Shown piece by piece: positions 27,948 to 38,969 of a DNA stretch of 64,000 nt. The notes below the pieces were generated by a model. That model saw nothing but the letters and a program-made list of their open reading frames with translations. It was not told where the DNA came from and ran no database searches. A program made the translations under genes and the position numbers. The first letter of the stretch is position 1. Every line of letters begins with the position of its first letter. Source of the stretch: Comamonas odontotermitis (GTDB taxonomy: Bacteria > Pseudomonadota > Gammaproteobacteria > Burkholderiales > Burkholderiaceae_C). The stretch is from assembly GCF_014207855.1 (NCBI RefSeq), contig NZ_JACHKZ010000017.1, positions 1-64,000 on the forward strand, written 5' to 3'.

Positions 27948-28630
27948 AACTGCACCTTTTCCGTTCCGAGGCTGTAGCGCGCATTGAGGCGGCGCAGCGC
28001 CCACAGAGAGGCCGAGGTGTAGATCAGGTACAAAGCGGCGGTAAAGAGGAAGAAGATGAACGGCTGGCGCGCAGCGGCGCTGGCCTGCTTGGCGAGATAG
28101 GTCATGTCCTGCAGACCGATCAGGCTGACCAGCGCGGTCGCCTTGATGAGCACCAGCCAGTTGTTCGTGAAGCCGGGCAGGGCGTAGCGCACCATCTGCG
28201 GCAGGGTGATGCGGACGAAGGTCTTGAGCGGGCTCATGCCAAAGGCCCAGGCTGCTTCCATCTGGCCCTTGGGAATGGCCAGGATCGCACCCCGGAAGGT
28301 TTCGGTCATGTAGGCGCCGTAGATGAAGCCGATGGTCAGCGAGCCGGCGATGAAGGGGTTCAGATCGACGCTCTGGTCGCTTCCCATCTTCTCCAGCAAG
28401 GTGTTGAGGCCGATGGCGCCGCCGTAGAAGATCAGCAGCATCATCACCAGCTCAGGGATGCCGCGCACGATGGACGTATAGAGCGTGGCCAGCCACACGA
28501 GGGGCCGCTTGCCCGAGAGCTTGGCACTGGCGCCCAGCAGCCCCAGGATGGTGGCGGTGAACACCGACGCCAGCGATACGGCCACTGTGAGCAGCGAGCC
28601 CATCAGGATCGATTGGAAATATTCACTCAT
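27944..28630 (-). CDS. Amino-acid ABC transporter permease (HisQ-like)
   Basis: A 228-residue permease with about five membrane helices and the conserved EAAWAFGMSPLKTFVRITLP loop. It resembles HisQ, the partner of HisM in heterodimeric importers. It overlaps the next permease gene by 4 bases. About 174 bases with a stable hairpin separate it from the binding-protein gene upstream, a layout that often allows more binding protein than membrane complex. Confidence 0.92.
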   Translation of the reverse strand: MSEYFQSILMGSLLTVAVSLASVFTATILGLLGASAKLSGKRPLVWLATLYTSIVRGIPELVMMLLIFYGGAIGLNTLLEKMGSDQSVDLNPFIAGSLTIGFIYGAYMTETFRGAILAIPKGQMEAAWAFGMSPLKTFVRITLPQMVRYALPGFTNNWLVLIKATALVSLIGLQDMTYLAKQASAAARQPFIFFLFTAALYLIYTSASLWALRRLNARYSLGTEKVQL

Positions 28631-28768
28631 AGTTTCTAGCCTTCAGCACGGGCGCTGCGCAAACGCGCAGGCGGGGCCATGTGCCGGGTCGTCAAAGGGA
28701 AAGCGGCGCGTCCCAGTTTAGTGGTCTGGAAAAGCCGCGCCGCATGGTGTTACCCCTGACAGGAGCCG

Positions 28769-28791
28769 CTGCAGTGCACAGAGCACTGCAG
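28769..28791 (-). terminator. Intercistronic hairpin between binding protein and permease genes
   Basis: A 9-bp perfect stem (CTGCAGTGC arm) with a 5-base loop and no T tract. It lies 14 bases beyond the stop of the binding-protein gene. It probably acts as an mRNA stabiliser or partial terminator within the operon. Confidence 0.55.
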
Positions 28792-28804
28792 GGCCTGGCG
28801 ATGA

Positions 28805-29566
28805 TCAGTTGCCGTATGGGTCGAAGTCGAAGTACTTCTTGGCAATGGTGTTGTAGGTGCCATTGCTGCGGATGGTCTTGATCGCTTCGTTGATCTGCTT
28901 TTTCAGATCGCCCTGGCCCTTGCGCAGAGCGATGCCGATGCCGTCGCCATAGTATTTGGTTTCGTACTGGTCAGGGCCCTTGTAGCCATAGTCGGCGCCT
29001 TCAGGCTTGCGCAGGAAACCGCCGTTGACCTCGACCTTATCGGCCACGGTGCCATCGAGGCGGCCGGACTTGATGTCCAGGTAGACCTGGTCCTGGGCTT
29101 CATAGGGGACGACCGTGGCGCCTGCGGGCTTGAGCTCGCCCATGGCCCACTTCTCTTGCGTGGAGCCCTTGAGCACGCCGATCTTCAGGCCCTTGGTGGA
29201 GGCGGGGCCAGTGTATTCAGCCGATTTCTTCAGCACCACGGCGCTCGGGGTCTTGTAGTAGCGGTCGCTGAAATCCACTACGCGGCGGCGCTCGTCGGTC
29301 ATCGACATCGACGACACGATCACGTCGTACTTCTTGGCTTGCAGGCCGGGGATCATGCTGTCCCACACCTGTTCCACAAAAACGCACTTGCGCTTGATCT
29401 GCTCGCACACCGCCTTGGCGATGTCCACATCAAAACCGGTCACCTCACCCTTGGGGGTCTTGTAGGTGAACGGTTCGTAGGTTGGGTCTACCGCGACTTT
29501 CAGGTCGGCAGCAAAGGAGGGGGCTGCAACGGCGGCCACTGCCAGGGCGATCAAGGTCTTGCGCAT
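28805..29566 (-). CDS. Amino-acid ABC transporter substrate-binding protein (ArgT/HisJ-like)
   Basis: A 253-residue periplasmic binding protein. The signal peptide is MRKTLIALAVAAVAAPSFA, and the mature part opens DLKVAVDPTYEPFTYK, followed by GFDVDIAKAVCEQIKRKC and DVIVSSMSMTDERRRVVDFS, as in lysine/arginine/ornithine and histidine binding proteins. The Cys pair (about residues 54 and 61) matches the disulfide of HisJ/ArgT. It heads the importer operon 28805-26419. A basic amino acid is the likely ligand, but histidine, arginine and lysine cannot be separated by eye. Confidence 0.92.
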   Translation of the reverse strand: MRKTLIALAVAAVAAPSFAADLKVAVDPTYEPFTYKTPKGEVTGFDVDIAKAVCEQIKRKCVFVEQVWDSMIPGLQAKKYDVIVSSMSMTDERRRVVDFSDRYYKTPSAVVLKKSAEYTGPASTKGLKIGVLKGSTQEKWAMGELKPAGATVVPYEAQDQVYLDIKSGRLDGTVADKVEVNGGFLRKPEGADYGYKGPDQYETKYYGDGIGIALRKGQGDLKKQINEAIKTIRSNGTYNTIAKKYFDFDPYGN

Positions 29567-29949
29567 GTGAATCCTCGGATCCTAAAGGTTGATAAGGTGG
29601 CTAGCATGCTAGCGGCACCAGCAGGCGCTTTGCAATCGGGCGCATGGGTTTAACGGCTGCTTGTGGCAGCGCGATGACAGGCGCTTCCTTTTTGCCTGCA
29701 AAGCGGCGAGAGTGTACGCATTATTGGCAGCCAAAATGGCCAAGTGGTGCGAAAATCAACGTGAAAGCGTCGATTTTTACGCACCACAGGGGAAATTACC
29801 GATAGGTATTTGGTTATAACGTCAGATTGCCTGCGCGATATGACCAAATCATGCTGCAAACGTGCTTACGCTCTCCTCGTACGGGCCCTGGCTTGCTCGT
29901 AGGTGCAAGCTGCGATCCAGTGCCTTGAATTCATTGCGATGCGAATGCC
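29567..29949. promoter_or_regulatory. Promoter/leader region of the amino-acid importer operon
   Basis: 383 bases without a gene. A 14-bp palindrome GCTAGCATGCTAGC lies at 29600-29613, 34 bases before the binding-protein start. A larger inverted repeat with arms GTGGTGCGAAAATC (29744-29757) and its near-complement (29772-29787) is about 180 bases upstream. Either may be an operator or attenuator; no regulator is identified. Confidence 0.5.
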
Positions 29950-30480
29950 TTATTTCTTCCAGTAGCCAGGGCGGATCAGCATGCTGTGAATGCGGTAAGG
30001 CGCTTTTTCTTCGACCGCAATTTCCATCGGCACAAAGGCCTTGTCACACTGCAGCAGGTAGCTGCCGGCGTAGGAGATGGGGCTGCGCACCTGGCCTGCA
30101 ATGCGGCAGGCGCCCACGCTCTGGTGCAACTGCTGCAGTACCTGCTTGATCTGGTCGGTGTTCACTTCCTTGTTGAAGTCTTCGGTGAAGTTTTTCGCAT
30201 CCGGCACGGCTGCCTTGCCTTCGAATGCGGCGTACATTGATTGAAAGCGCTGGGCCAGCGCCTTTTCTGCTGCCGGATTGGGGGCGGGTAGGGCAGGCGC
30301 TGCGGGCTGCCGCGTATCGGCAGCTGCCGATGCGCCCGCCGATGGCGCTGCTGCCTCTGGCGCGGGGGATGGCGTGGCGGCAGGTGTATCGTCTGCCGCG
30401 TAGGCGACGGTCCACGTTGCAGCGGTCAGGACGGCGCACAGCAACATCTGGCGATTGGCGGGGGAGGGCTGGCGGATCAT
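29950..30480 (-). CDS. Exported hypothetical protein, Ala/Pro-rich
   Basis: A 176-residue protein with a signal peptide (about 1-28, ending VAYAA), a low-complexity Ala/Pro/Thr linker (30-70), and a C-terminal globular part of about 100 residues with two cysteines (GACRIAG and LLQCDKAF) that may form a disulfide in the periplasm. I do not recognise a named family; the repeat KNFTEDFNKEV-TDQIKQVLQQL pattern and PMEIAVEEKAPYRIHSMLIRPG recall small secreted beta-rich domains. It lies alone between the importer operon and argG, both on the same strand. Confidence 0.7.
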   Translation of the reverse strand: MIRQPSPANRQMLLCAVLTAATWTVAYAADDTPAATPSPAPEAAAPSAGASAAADTRQPAAPALPAPNPAAEKALAQRFQSMYAAFEGKAAVPDAKNFTEDFNKEVNTDQIKQVLQQLHQSVGACRIAGQVRSPISYAGSYLLQCDKAFVPMEIAVEEKAPYRIHSMLIRPGYWKK

Positions 30481-30801
30481 GCTTTTCTTCCTTGGTGTAT
30501 TTGTAAGGGCACCACTCTAGTGGCTATGTCCATAGCGAGGGGTAACACTTCGTTTTTTGTAGCTGCTTGCGCTTGCCACGTATACCAAAGATTGGTTTTA
30601 TCCTACAAATTTAAACAAGATAAATGTTGTGTGAAGCGTCCCTCGTGAGTCCGAAGCTGTTGCGCTGCGTCAAAGACATGAACCCACCTTGCACCGGGGG
30701 CAAGCAAGGGCCCGCGCGCAGAAATCGCCCGATTTCACGCCAGCCCACTGTCGCGGCGCGAGGTGCTCGTAAACACGTTCTTAGATTGATCATTGCTTGA
30801 T
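30481..30801. other. Intergenic region between the exported protein and argG
   Basis: Contains a copy of the dispersed repeat at 30554-30600 and then about 200 bases with no convincing gene. A 60-codon minus-strand frame at 30611-30793 has no ribosome-binding site or recognisable family. The promoter of the exported protein should lie near its left end. Confidence 0.5.
30554..30600. repeat. Dispersed intergenic repeat (AGCT/AGCGCT family), copy 2
   Basis: TTTTTTGTAGCTGCTTGCGC begins this copy; the TAGCTGCTTGCGCT core is identical to that of the copy at 51269. The second arm is degraded. Confidence 0.5.
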
Positions 30802-30838
30802 CTGAAATAAAGAAAGCCGCTGCGGCTGCAGCGGCTTT
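30802..30838 (-). terminator. Rho-independent terminator after argG
   Basis: An 11-bp stem (AAAGCCGCTGC with GCAGCGGCTTT) and a 4-base loop. On the minus strand it is followed by CTTTATTT. It starts 26 bases past the argG stop. Confidence 0.75.
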
Positions 30839-30864
30839 GGGCGGTGGAAGGCGGCGATTGCCGA

Positions 30865-32605
<1,741 letters not shown>

Positions 32606-32739
32606 GGAGATTGCGCAAAAAGGAGGAAAACTCCCATTGTAGGGCAGTAGGGCTGGCCCGTGCCTGCTCTTGCCATGCGGCCGGGTCGGCGCAGCTGCGC
32701 GGGAGACACGGGCAGGCTAAGGCTTTTCTGCCCATACAA

Positions 32740-32786
32740 GGCCAAAAGAAACTGCGCTGACACACGGAGGGGTGTGTAGCGCAGTT
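32740..32786 (-). terminator. Hairpin terminator after the glycine-zipper gene
   Basis: A 15-bp stem with one bulged base (AACTGCGCT plus ACACAC, 32750-32786). On the minus strand it is followed by TCTTTTGG. It lies about 43 bases past the stop codon at 32829. Confidence 0.55.
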
Positions 32787-32828
32787 GCTGGTCGGGGCCG
32801 TGAACCCGTTCTGTAGCAGATTCGGGCT

Positions 32829-33653
32829 TCAGCGCCAATGGCGGTGCCCGCCACCCCAATAACCTCCGATACCCAGTTGGATCACCGGTTGCACTGCCAC
32901 GGGGGCCGCGTAGTAGGCCGGGGCGGGAGCCATGTAGACAGGAGCGGGTGCGGGCATCACGCCGGAGCCGACCACCACGCCAGGCTCGGGCATCGCCCGA
33001 CTGGGCCCGGTATTGGCATAAGGCTGGGGGGCGTAGTTGTCGTAAGTGGCGGCTGGCTGAATCGACAGGGGGATCCATTCACCCGGCTGCGTATCGGTGC
33101 GCGTGCTGTAGCGGCGGCCTGCGTATTCGTAATCGACGGTGTAGCCGTCGGGCTGGTCCTGCGCCACATACTGCGTGCCGCACTGGCGCACCGTCTGGTA
33201 GCTGGGATAGCCGCCTTCGAGTTGGTTGCCGATGGCTGAACCTGCAACCACGCCTACGCCGGTAGCTGCAGCCCGGCCAAAACCGTGGCCCACGCCATTG
33301 CCCAGCACGCCACCAATCACTGCACCGGCAATGGCGCCTACACCCGAATTGCGTTGGCCGGCATAGACCTGCTGGTCATTGCACACCTGTTGCGGAATGC
33401 TCACCTGGCGGTAGTTGGGCCGCACGGAAATGACCTTGCCGTAGGGCTGCTCACCAGCGGGCAGTGGGGGCTGGGCGTTTGACGCGGGCTGGTCGAGAAA
33501 CGGGTCAGGCTGGGGGTAGGACTGTGACTGGTAGCCGTCATACCGGTCATATGCGCCGGAGCTTGGGTTTTGCGCCCAGGCACCTGCACATGCCGTTGCA
33601 AGTGCCAAGGCAGAGAGCGGAGGAATCAATCGGTTGGACAGGAATCGTGGCAT
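32829..33653 (-). CDS. Exported glycine-zipper protein
   Basis: A 274-residue envelope protein. A signal peptide (about 1-28, ending GAWAQ) leads to a Tyr/Gln/Pro-rich spacer, then a glycine-zipper 2TM segment (GAIAGAVIGGVLGNGVGHGFGR region, about 100-140) that resembles the 17-kDa surface antigen motif. A beta-rich part follows and the C-terminus is Pro/Ala-rich, ending GGYWGGGHRHWR. ATG 33653 follows a GGAGG ribosome-binding site and replaces the upstream ATG at 33665. Such proteins are thought to help envelope integrity, but no function is established. No operon partner is seen. Confidence 0.85.
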   Translation of the reverse strand: MPRFLSNRLIPPLSALALATACAGAWAQNPSSGAYDRYDGYQSQSYPQPDPFLDQPASNAQPPLPAGEQPYGKVISVRPNYRQVSIPQQVCNDQQVYAGQRNSGVGAIAGAVIGGVLGNGVGHGFGRAAATGVGVVAGSAIGNQLEGGYPSYQTVRQCGTQYVAQDQPDGYTVDYEYAGRRYSTRTDTQPGEWIPLSIQPAATYDNYAPQPYANTGPSRAMPEPGVVVGSGVMPAPAPVYMAPAPAYYAAPVAVQPVIQLGIGGYWGGGHRHWR

Positions 33654-33983
33654 ACACGCCTCCAAAAAGGTTGCGAACTTGTGCGAGCTTGCGCCATTAA
33701 CGCCTCACCAAGGTGCCACGACGACAAGCTTTACAAGCCTTTTCCGGGACTTGGTACGCAGTGTTGCAAGCCCTATGGATGGGTATGCTACGGCGGCTAC
33801 GTTTCCCGCGGTTCGCGTGCAGGTAAAACCCAGGTAAAAGCGCTATCAATCATTGCGGCAAAAGGGCGTACAGGACCGCCTGCGCGGGGCAAGAGGGCGC
33901 AAGCACTTTGATCTTGATGGTAAATACCTGTTGCCTTGCACGCTTTGAAGGCCCCATCCCATCAGGTGCCTGACAGCCTTGTT
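33654..33983. other. Intergenic region between the glycine-zipper and ArsC-like genes
   Basis: 330 bases. It should contain the promoter of the glycine-zipper gene at its left end. I see no gene, clear hairpin or repeat of note in the rest. Confidence 0.5.
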
Positions 33984-34346
33984 TTATGAGGCCTTTTTAC
34001 TCCAGGCGGCCTCGTCAAATCCGACGGTGACCGAGCCGTCTGCCCACTCGACGACCGGGCGCTTGATCACGCTGGGGTTGCTCTGCATCAGCTGCGTGGC
34101 GCTTGCGGCATCGGTGACGCCCTGCTGAACAGCCGCATCGAGCTTGCGCCAGGTGGTGCCCTGGCGGTTGACGAGCTTTTCCCAGGTGGCCTGGGCGATC
34201 CAGGTGGGCAGATGGCTGTCGGGCGCGCCGGCCTTTTTGAAATCATGAAACTGGTAGGCAATGCCTTGCTCGTCCAGCCAGGTGCGGGCTTTTTTGACGG
34301 TGCTGCAATTGGGGATGCCGTAGACGGTGATGGTGTGGTTACTCAT
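33984..34346 (-). CDS. ArsC/Spx-family thioredoxin-fold protein (YffB-like)
   Basis: A 120-residue thioredoxin-fold protein of the ArsC family. Its N-terminal ITVYGIPNCSTVKKARTWLD carries a single Cys (Cys14) as in YffB, and VIKRPVVEW is the conserved strand near the C-terminus. It has only one of the Cys residues of true arsenate reductases, so a glutathione-linked reductase or Spx-like role is likelier. The start ATG 34346 lies 46 bases from the divergent folC start at 34393, so the two promoters overlap. Confidence 0.88.
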   Translation of the reverse strand: MSNHTITVYGIPNCSTVKKARTWLDEQGIAYQFHDFKKAGAPDSHLPTWIAQATWEKLVNRQGTTWRKLDAAVQQGVTDAASATQLMQSNPSVIKRPVVEWADGSVTVGFDEAAWSKKAS

Positions 34347-34392
34347 GGGCGTAAATGATGACACAGCACCAATTACGCGACAATCTGACCCC

Positions 34393-35712
34393 ATGCAAAC
34401 CCGATTCGACACCCTGGATCAGTGGCTGGCCCACTGCGAGCAGATTCACCCCTCCACCATCGATATGGGCCTGACGCGCGTCAAGGCCGTGGCAGAGCGG
34501 CTGGCGCTGCGCTTTGACTGCCCCGTGATTACCGTGGCGGGCACCAACGGCAAGGGCTCGACCTGCGCCATGGCAGAGGCAATTGCCCTGGAGTCGGGCT
34601 ATCGCCCGGGTGTGTTCACCTCGCCGCACCTTGTGCATTTTGAAGAGCGCTGCCGCGTGCGGGGCGAGATCGTGTCTGCCGCAGATTTGATGCCGCACTT
34701 TGAGGCAGTAGAAGCTGCGCGGCTGCAATCGCCAGAAATCTCGTTGACCTATTTCGAGTTCACGACGCTGGCAATCCTGCGCCTTTTGAGCCTGGCCAAG
34801 TTGGATGTCGCCATTCTGGAAGTGGGTCTTGGGGGGCGGCTCGATGCCACCAACATCATCGACACCGACTGCGCCATCATCACCAGCGTCGATCTGGATC
34901 ATATGGATCTGCTGGGGCCAGACCGCGAATCGATTGGCCGGGAGAAGGCCGGCATCATGCGCCCCGGCAAGCCTGCTGTGGTGAGCGATCCCATGCCGCC
35001 GCAAAGCGTGATCGACCATGCCGAGGAGATTGGCGCCGATTTGTGGCGCTTTGGCCGCGATTTCAACTATGAAGGCGACAAGCAGCAGTGGAGCTGGGCC
35101 GGACGGGGTCGCCGCTATTCGGGCATGGCCTACCCAGCGCTTCGCGGCGCCAACCAGCTGGTCAACGCATCGGGTGTGCTGGCAGCTTATGAAGCATTGC
35201 GTAACAAATTGCCGGTCACGGCCCAGGCGGTGCGCAATGGCCTGGCGATGGTCGAGCTGCCGGGGCGCTTTCAGATCGTGCCGGGTCAGCCCACGCTGGT
35301 GCTGGACGTGGGGCACAACCCGCACGCCATTGCAGCGCTCACCGCCAATCTGGATGCCATGGGTTATTTCCCGGTCACGCATGCCATTTTCGGCGCCATG
35401 CACGACAAGGACCTGACGCCCATGCTGCGCAAGATCGGGCCGCTGGTCGACCGCTGGTACTTCACCGATCTGCCCACGCCGCGCGCCGAGAAGGCAGCTG
35501 ATCTGCAGTCCAAATGGAATGCCGTGCAGATGCTGTCGGACAAACGCCACGATGTAACAACCAGCTGCCATCCAGACCCCATGGCAGCTTTGCAGGCTGC
35601 TATCGAAGCTGCAGAACCCGCTGATAGAATTGTGGTTTTCGGCTCGTTCTATACGGTGGGTGGGGTGTTGAAGGATGGTGTTCCCCGGCTGGATGCCAAG
35701 CACCTGAACTGA
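34393..35712 (+). CDS. folC: Bifunctional dihydrofolate synthase/folylpolyglutamate synthase
   Basis: Adds glutamate to dihydropteroate and then to folates with ATP. The 439-residue protein shows the P-loop VAGTNGKGST (near 52-61), SPHLVHFEERCRV, and the Mur-ligase-like VDLDHMDLLG segment; VLDVGHNPHA sits at the start of the C-terminal domain. Length is normal. It opens the block folC-dedD-cvpA-purF-metZ-gltX. ATG 34393 (MQTRFDTLDQWLAHCEQ) is preferred over an in-frame upstream ATG that would overlap the divergent gene. Confidence 0.95.
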   Translation: MQTRFDTLDQWLAHCEQIHPSTIDMGLTRVKAVAERLALRFDCPVITVAGTNGKGSTCAMAEAIALESGYRPGVFTSPHLVHFEERCRVRGEIVSAADLMPHFEAVEAARLQSPEISLTYFEFTTLAILRLLSLAKLDVAILEVGLGGRLDATNIIDTDCAIITSVDLDHMDLLGPDRESIGREKAGIMRPGKPAVVSDPMPPQSVIDHAEEIGADLWRFGRDFNYEGDKQQWSWAGRGRRYSGMAYPALRGANQLVNASGVLAAYEALRNKLPVTAQAVRNGLAMVELPGRFQIVPGQPTLVLDVGHNPHAIAALTANLDAMGYFPVTHAIFGAMHDKDLTPMLRKIGPLVDRWYFTDLPTPRAEKAADLQSKWNAVQMLSDKRHDVTTSCHPDPMAALQAAIEAAEPADRIVVFGSFYTVGGVLKDGVPRLDAKHLN

Positions 35713-35759
35713 GTGCCGCCTGACGGTGGTACCGCCCGACGCTCAACTCCAAATCGTCC

Positions 35760-36785
35760 ATGGCAATTTTCAATCTTCGATGGCCCGGCAAAAAACAGCA
35801 GGACGCTGAAAACCAGCGTGTGATACGTGCGCCACGCAGCAACCCTGCCGAAAGCGCCGATGCCATGCGGCGGCGCGCGCGCCACCGCCTGATCGGCGCG
35901 ACCGTGCTGGTGCTGCTGGCCATCATCGGCTTTCCGATGCTGTTCGATACCCAGCCGCGCCCGCTGCCGGTGAATGCTTCCATCGAGATTCCGGACCGCG
36001 AAAGGGTGGCTGCGCTGAGCGTGCCCCCCGCCGCCTCGGTGGGGCCAGCCCGTGCCGACAATGGGTTGGTGGCCGGTGAAGAAATTGTCTCCGGCAGCAG
36101 CGCGGGCCGCCAGGCATCGGGCGCCGCACAGAATGCAGCAACCGCTGCGGCAGCAGCAAGCGCGGCTGCCGCAGCGGCCGCTTCGGCAAAGCCTGTAGAC
36201 AAGCCCGCAGTCAACAAACCAGAGACCAAGCCCGCAGTCAACAAACCAGAGACCAAGCCCGAGGCCAAACCAGAGCACAAGCCTGAAACCAAGCCCAAGG
36301 AAGAGCCCAGGCCAACGCCCAAGCCAGAGGCCAAACCAGATCCCAAACCGGAGTCCAAGCCCGAGGCCAAACCCCAGTCCAAGCCAGAAGCAAAGCCTGA
36401 GGCCAAGCCCAAGGAAGAGCCCAAGAAGGAAGAAAAGCCCAAAGAGCAGGCTAAGCCCAAGCGGGACGACGAGGCAGACCGCGTCCGCGCCATGATGGAA
36501 GGCCGCAGCAACGCTGCTGCGGCGTCCGCCGCCAAGCCCGAAGCGGCTGCCGCGTCGTCGCGTTACATCATTCAGGTAGGCGCGTTTGCCGAAGCGGAAA
36601 AGGCTTCCGAAGTACGCGCCAAGCTGCAGATGGCGGGGGTTTCTGCCTTCACGCAGAATGTCAAGACCTCGGCGGGCAACCGCATCCGTGTGCGTGTGGG
36701 GCCCTTCAACAGCAAGGAAGAGGCTGAACGCGCCGCAGCCAAGGTCAAGGCCCAGGGCCTGCCCGCTGCGCTGGTGCCCATGTAG
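35760..36785 (+). CDS. dedD: SPOR-domain cell-division protein (DedD-like)
   Basis: A 341-residue membrane-anchored peptidoglycan-binding protein. It has a short cytoplasmic segment, one membrane helix (about 43-60, LIGATVLVLLAIIGFPMLF), a long periplasmic linker rich in Lys-Pro-Glu repeats (about 140-245), and a C-terminal SPOR domain (about 265-341, YIIQVGAFAEAEKASEVR) that binds denuded septal glycan. The linker contains two identical tandem 27-base units, so its length may vary between strains. Position between folC and cvpA matches the cluster common in Burkholderiales. Confidence 0.92.
   Translation: MAIFNLRWPGKKQQDAENQRVIRAPRSNPAESADAMRRRARHRLIGATVLVLLAIIGFPMLFDTQPRPLPVNASIEIPDRERVAALSVPPAASVGPARADNGLVAGEEIVSGSSAGRQASGAAQNAATAAAAASAAAAAAASAKPVDKPAVNKPETKPAVNKPETKPEAKPEHKPETKPKEEPRPTPKPEAKPDPKPESKPEAKPQSKPEAKPEAKPKEEPKKEEKPKEQAKPKRDDEADRVRAMMEGRSNAAAASAAKPEAAAASSRYIIQVGAFAEAEKASEVRAKLQMAGVSAFTQNVKTSAGNRIRVRVGPFNSKEEAERAAAKVKAQGLPAALVPM
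36199..36257 (+). repeat. Tandem 27-bp repeat in the dedD linker
   Basis: Two copies of a 27-base unit beginning AAGCCCGCAGTCAACAAACC and a partial third. Each adds nine residues of the Lys/Pro-rich linker, keeping the frame. Confidence 0.75.
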
Positions 36786-36874
36786 GCGTGGGCGTCGGTG
36801 CTTGTGATGCAGTGTCATGACCCCATCTGCTGGCCATGCGCTTGGTGCGCAGACCCGCTTGCCTGAGGCTGTTT

Positions 36875-37414
36875 GTGGCAGCGCTTGATTGGGTACTGCT
36901 GGTGGTGTTGCTGGGCTCGGTGCTGATTGGCGCCTGGCGTGGCCTGGTGTTCGAGGTGCTGTCCCTGGCCAGCTGGGTGCTGGCATTCTTTGCCGCGCGG
37001 CTGTGGGGAGGGGCGGTCGGTGCATGGCTGCCCATGCAGGATATGGACGAGGGCTTGCGTACCGGGGCTGGCTTTGTAATTGCCTTCATCGCCGCCTTGT
37101 TTGCATTGGGTGTGGTGATCTGGCTCATTGGCAAGCTGGTTACCATGGTAGGCCTGCGCCCCTTTGACCGCGCTCTGGGCGCCTTGATCGGTGCTGTGCG
37201 AGGGGTGTTACTACTTGTATTGATCGCTCTGGTTTTTCTGCTGACACCGATGCGGGAATCGCAAATCTGGAACACTTCCGTATTGGCGCCGTATCTGGTG
37301 TCTGCAGTGTCGGTATTGCGGCCATGGATGCCGCAGGAAATGGGAAGACATTGGTCTTCGCTGGTGGACCAGCTCACCGAGGCTGGTTCGCGCATCGCGG
37401 CAGAGCCGCGTTAA
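36875..37414 (+). CDS. cvpA: CvpA family protein
   Basis: A 179-residue inner-membrane protein with about four helices, related to E. coli CvpA, which is needed for colicin V production and linked to purine synthesis and envelope stress. The segment [21 protein letters not shown] is typical. I chose a GTG start at 36875 because GAGG lies six bases before it and the family usually starts here; an ATG at 36836 is in the same frame. The gene precedes purF by 19 bases, as in many proteobacteria. Confidence 0.88.
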   Translation: MAALDWVLLVVLLGSVLIGAWRGLVFEVLSLASWVLAFFAARLWGGAVGAWLPMQDMDEGLRTGAGFVIAFIAALFALGVVIWLIGKLVTMVGLRPFDRALGALIGAVRGVLLLVLIALVFLLTPMRESQIWNTSVLAPYLVSAVSVLRPWMPQEMGRHWSSLVDQLTEAGSRIAAEPR

Positions 37415-37433
37415 CGTATTTGGAACGCTCAAT

Positions 37434-38939
37434 ATGTGTGGAATCGTCGGAGTCGTCAGTAGCACGCCGGTCAATCAATTGATCTATGACGCGCTGTTGC
37501 TGTTGCAACACCGTGGACAGGATGCAGCCGGCATCGCAACGCAACAGGGACGCAAGTTCTTCATGCACAAGGCCAAGGGCATGGTCAAGGATGTGTTCCG
37601 CACACGTAACATGCGCGCCTTGCCGGGCAATGTGGGACTGGGCCAGGTGCGTTACCCCACGGCTGGCAATGCGTTCAGCGAAGAAGAGGCGCAGCCTTTC
37701 TACGTCAACGCACCATTTGGCATCGTGCTGGTACACAACGGCAACCTGACCAACGCGGTCGAGCTGCGCAAGGAGCTGTTCTCGGCCGATCATCGCCACA
37801 CCAATACCGATAGCGACTCGGAAGTGCTGCTCAACGTGTTTGCCCATGAGCTTGAGCGTGCCACGCGCGGTGTTCCGCTGCAAAAGACCGACGTGTTCAA
37901 CGCCGTTCGAGCAGTGCACAAGCGCATCAAGGGCTCGTATGCGGTGATCGCGCTGATTGCCGGCCACGGCGTTGTGGCTTTCCGCGACCCCAATGGCATC
38001 CGCCCGCTGTGCATTGGCAGAGGGGCGGACGGCACGGTCATGGTGGCGAGCGAATCGGTGGCGCTGGAAGGCACCATGCAGCAGCTCGACCGGGACATTG
38101 CGCCCGGCGAAGCTGTGTTCATCGACGATGACGGCACCATCACTTTCGAGCAATGTGCCGACAATGCCACTCTGCATCCATGCATCTTTGAATTTGTCTA
38201 CCTTGCACGTCCTGATTCCGTGCTCGACGGCATGTCGGTCTACCAGGCCCGTCTGAACCTGGGCGAGACCCTGGCCAAGCGCGTGGTCTCCATGGTGCCG
38301 CCCAATGAGATCGATGCTGTGATTCCCATCCCTGAATCGAGCCGCCCCAGTGCCATGCAACTGGCGCAATTGCTGGGCAAACCGTACCGCGAAGGCTTCG
38401 TCAAGAACCGCTATGTGGGCCGCACCTTCATCATGCCGGGCCAGGGCACGCGCAAGAAATCGGTGCGCCAGAAGCTCAATGCCATCAGCAGCGAGTTCAA
38501 GGGCCGCAATGTGCTGCTGGTGGATGACTCCATCGTCCGCGGCACCACATCCAAAGAGATCGTGCAGATGGCGCGCGATGCAGGTGCCAACAAGGTGTAC
38601 CTGGCCAGTGCCGCGCCGCCAGTGCGTTTCCCCAATGTCTACGGCATTGACATGCCCACCGCCAAGGAACTGGTGGCGCACGACCGCAGCCTGGAAGAGA
38701 TTCGCCAGTACATTGGCTGCGATGCATTGATCTACCAGGATGTGGATGGGATGAAGAAGGCCGTGGGCAAGCTCAATACCGACGTGCATGGTTTTGAGGC
38801 ATCCTGCTTTGATGGCGTCTACGTCACCGGCATCACCGCTGAAGGAATCTCGCGCGTCAATGAAGGCCGCGTTGCCACGGAAGAAGACGAGGTAGATACC
38901 TCGCGCCTGTCGCTGCGCAATGCCGCTGATGTAGCTTGA
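37434..38939 (+). CDS. purF: Amidophosphoribosyltransferase
   Basis: Transfers ammonia from glutamine to PRPP, the first committed step of purine synthesis. The 501-residue protein starts MCGIVGVV, so Cys becomes the N-terminal nucleophile after Met removal. The PRPP-binding motif [13 protein letters not shown] is at about 360-372. Length is normal. It follows cvpA by 19 bases and precedes metZ by 30 bases, so it is probably part of the same operon. Confidence 0.96.
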   Translation: MCGIVGVVSSTPVNQLIYDALLLLQHRGQDAAGIATQQGRKFFMHKAKGMVKDVFRTRNMRALPGNVGLGQVRYPTAGNAFSEEEAQPFYVNAPFGIVLVHNGNLTNAVELRKELFSADHRHTNTDSDSEVLLNVFAHELERATRGVPLQKTDVFNAVRAVHKRIKGSYAVIALIAGHGVVAFRDPNGIRPLCIGRGADGTVMVASESVALEGTMQQLDRDIAPGEAVFIDDDGTITFEQCADNATLHPCIFEFVYLARPDSVLDGMSVYQARLNLGETLAKRVVSMVPPNEIDAVIPIPESSRPSAMQLAQLLGKPYREGFVKNRYVGRTFIMPGQGTRKKSVRQKLNAISSEFKGRNVLLVDDSIVRGTTSKEIVQMARDAGANKVYLASAAPPVRFPNVYGIDMPTAKELVAHDRSLEEIRQYIGCDALIYQDVDGMKKAVGKLNTDVHGFEASCFDGVYVTGITAEGISRVNEGRVATEEDEVDTSRLSLRNAADVA

Positions 38940-38969
38940 TCACGGCCGTCTGGTCGTACTGGAATCTGA

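Noticed and set aside
30611-30793. 60-codon minus-strand frame near argG
   Set aside because: No ribosome-binding site, no family, and it lies in an intergenic repeat region.
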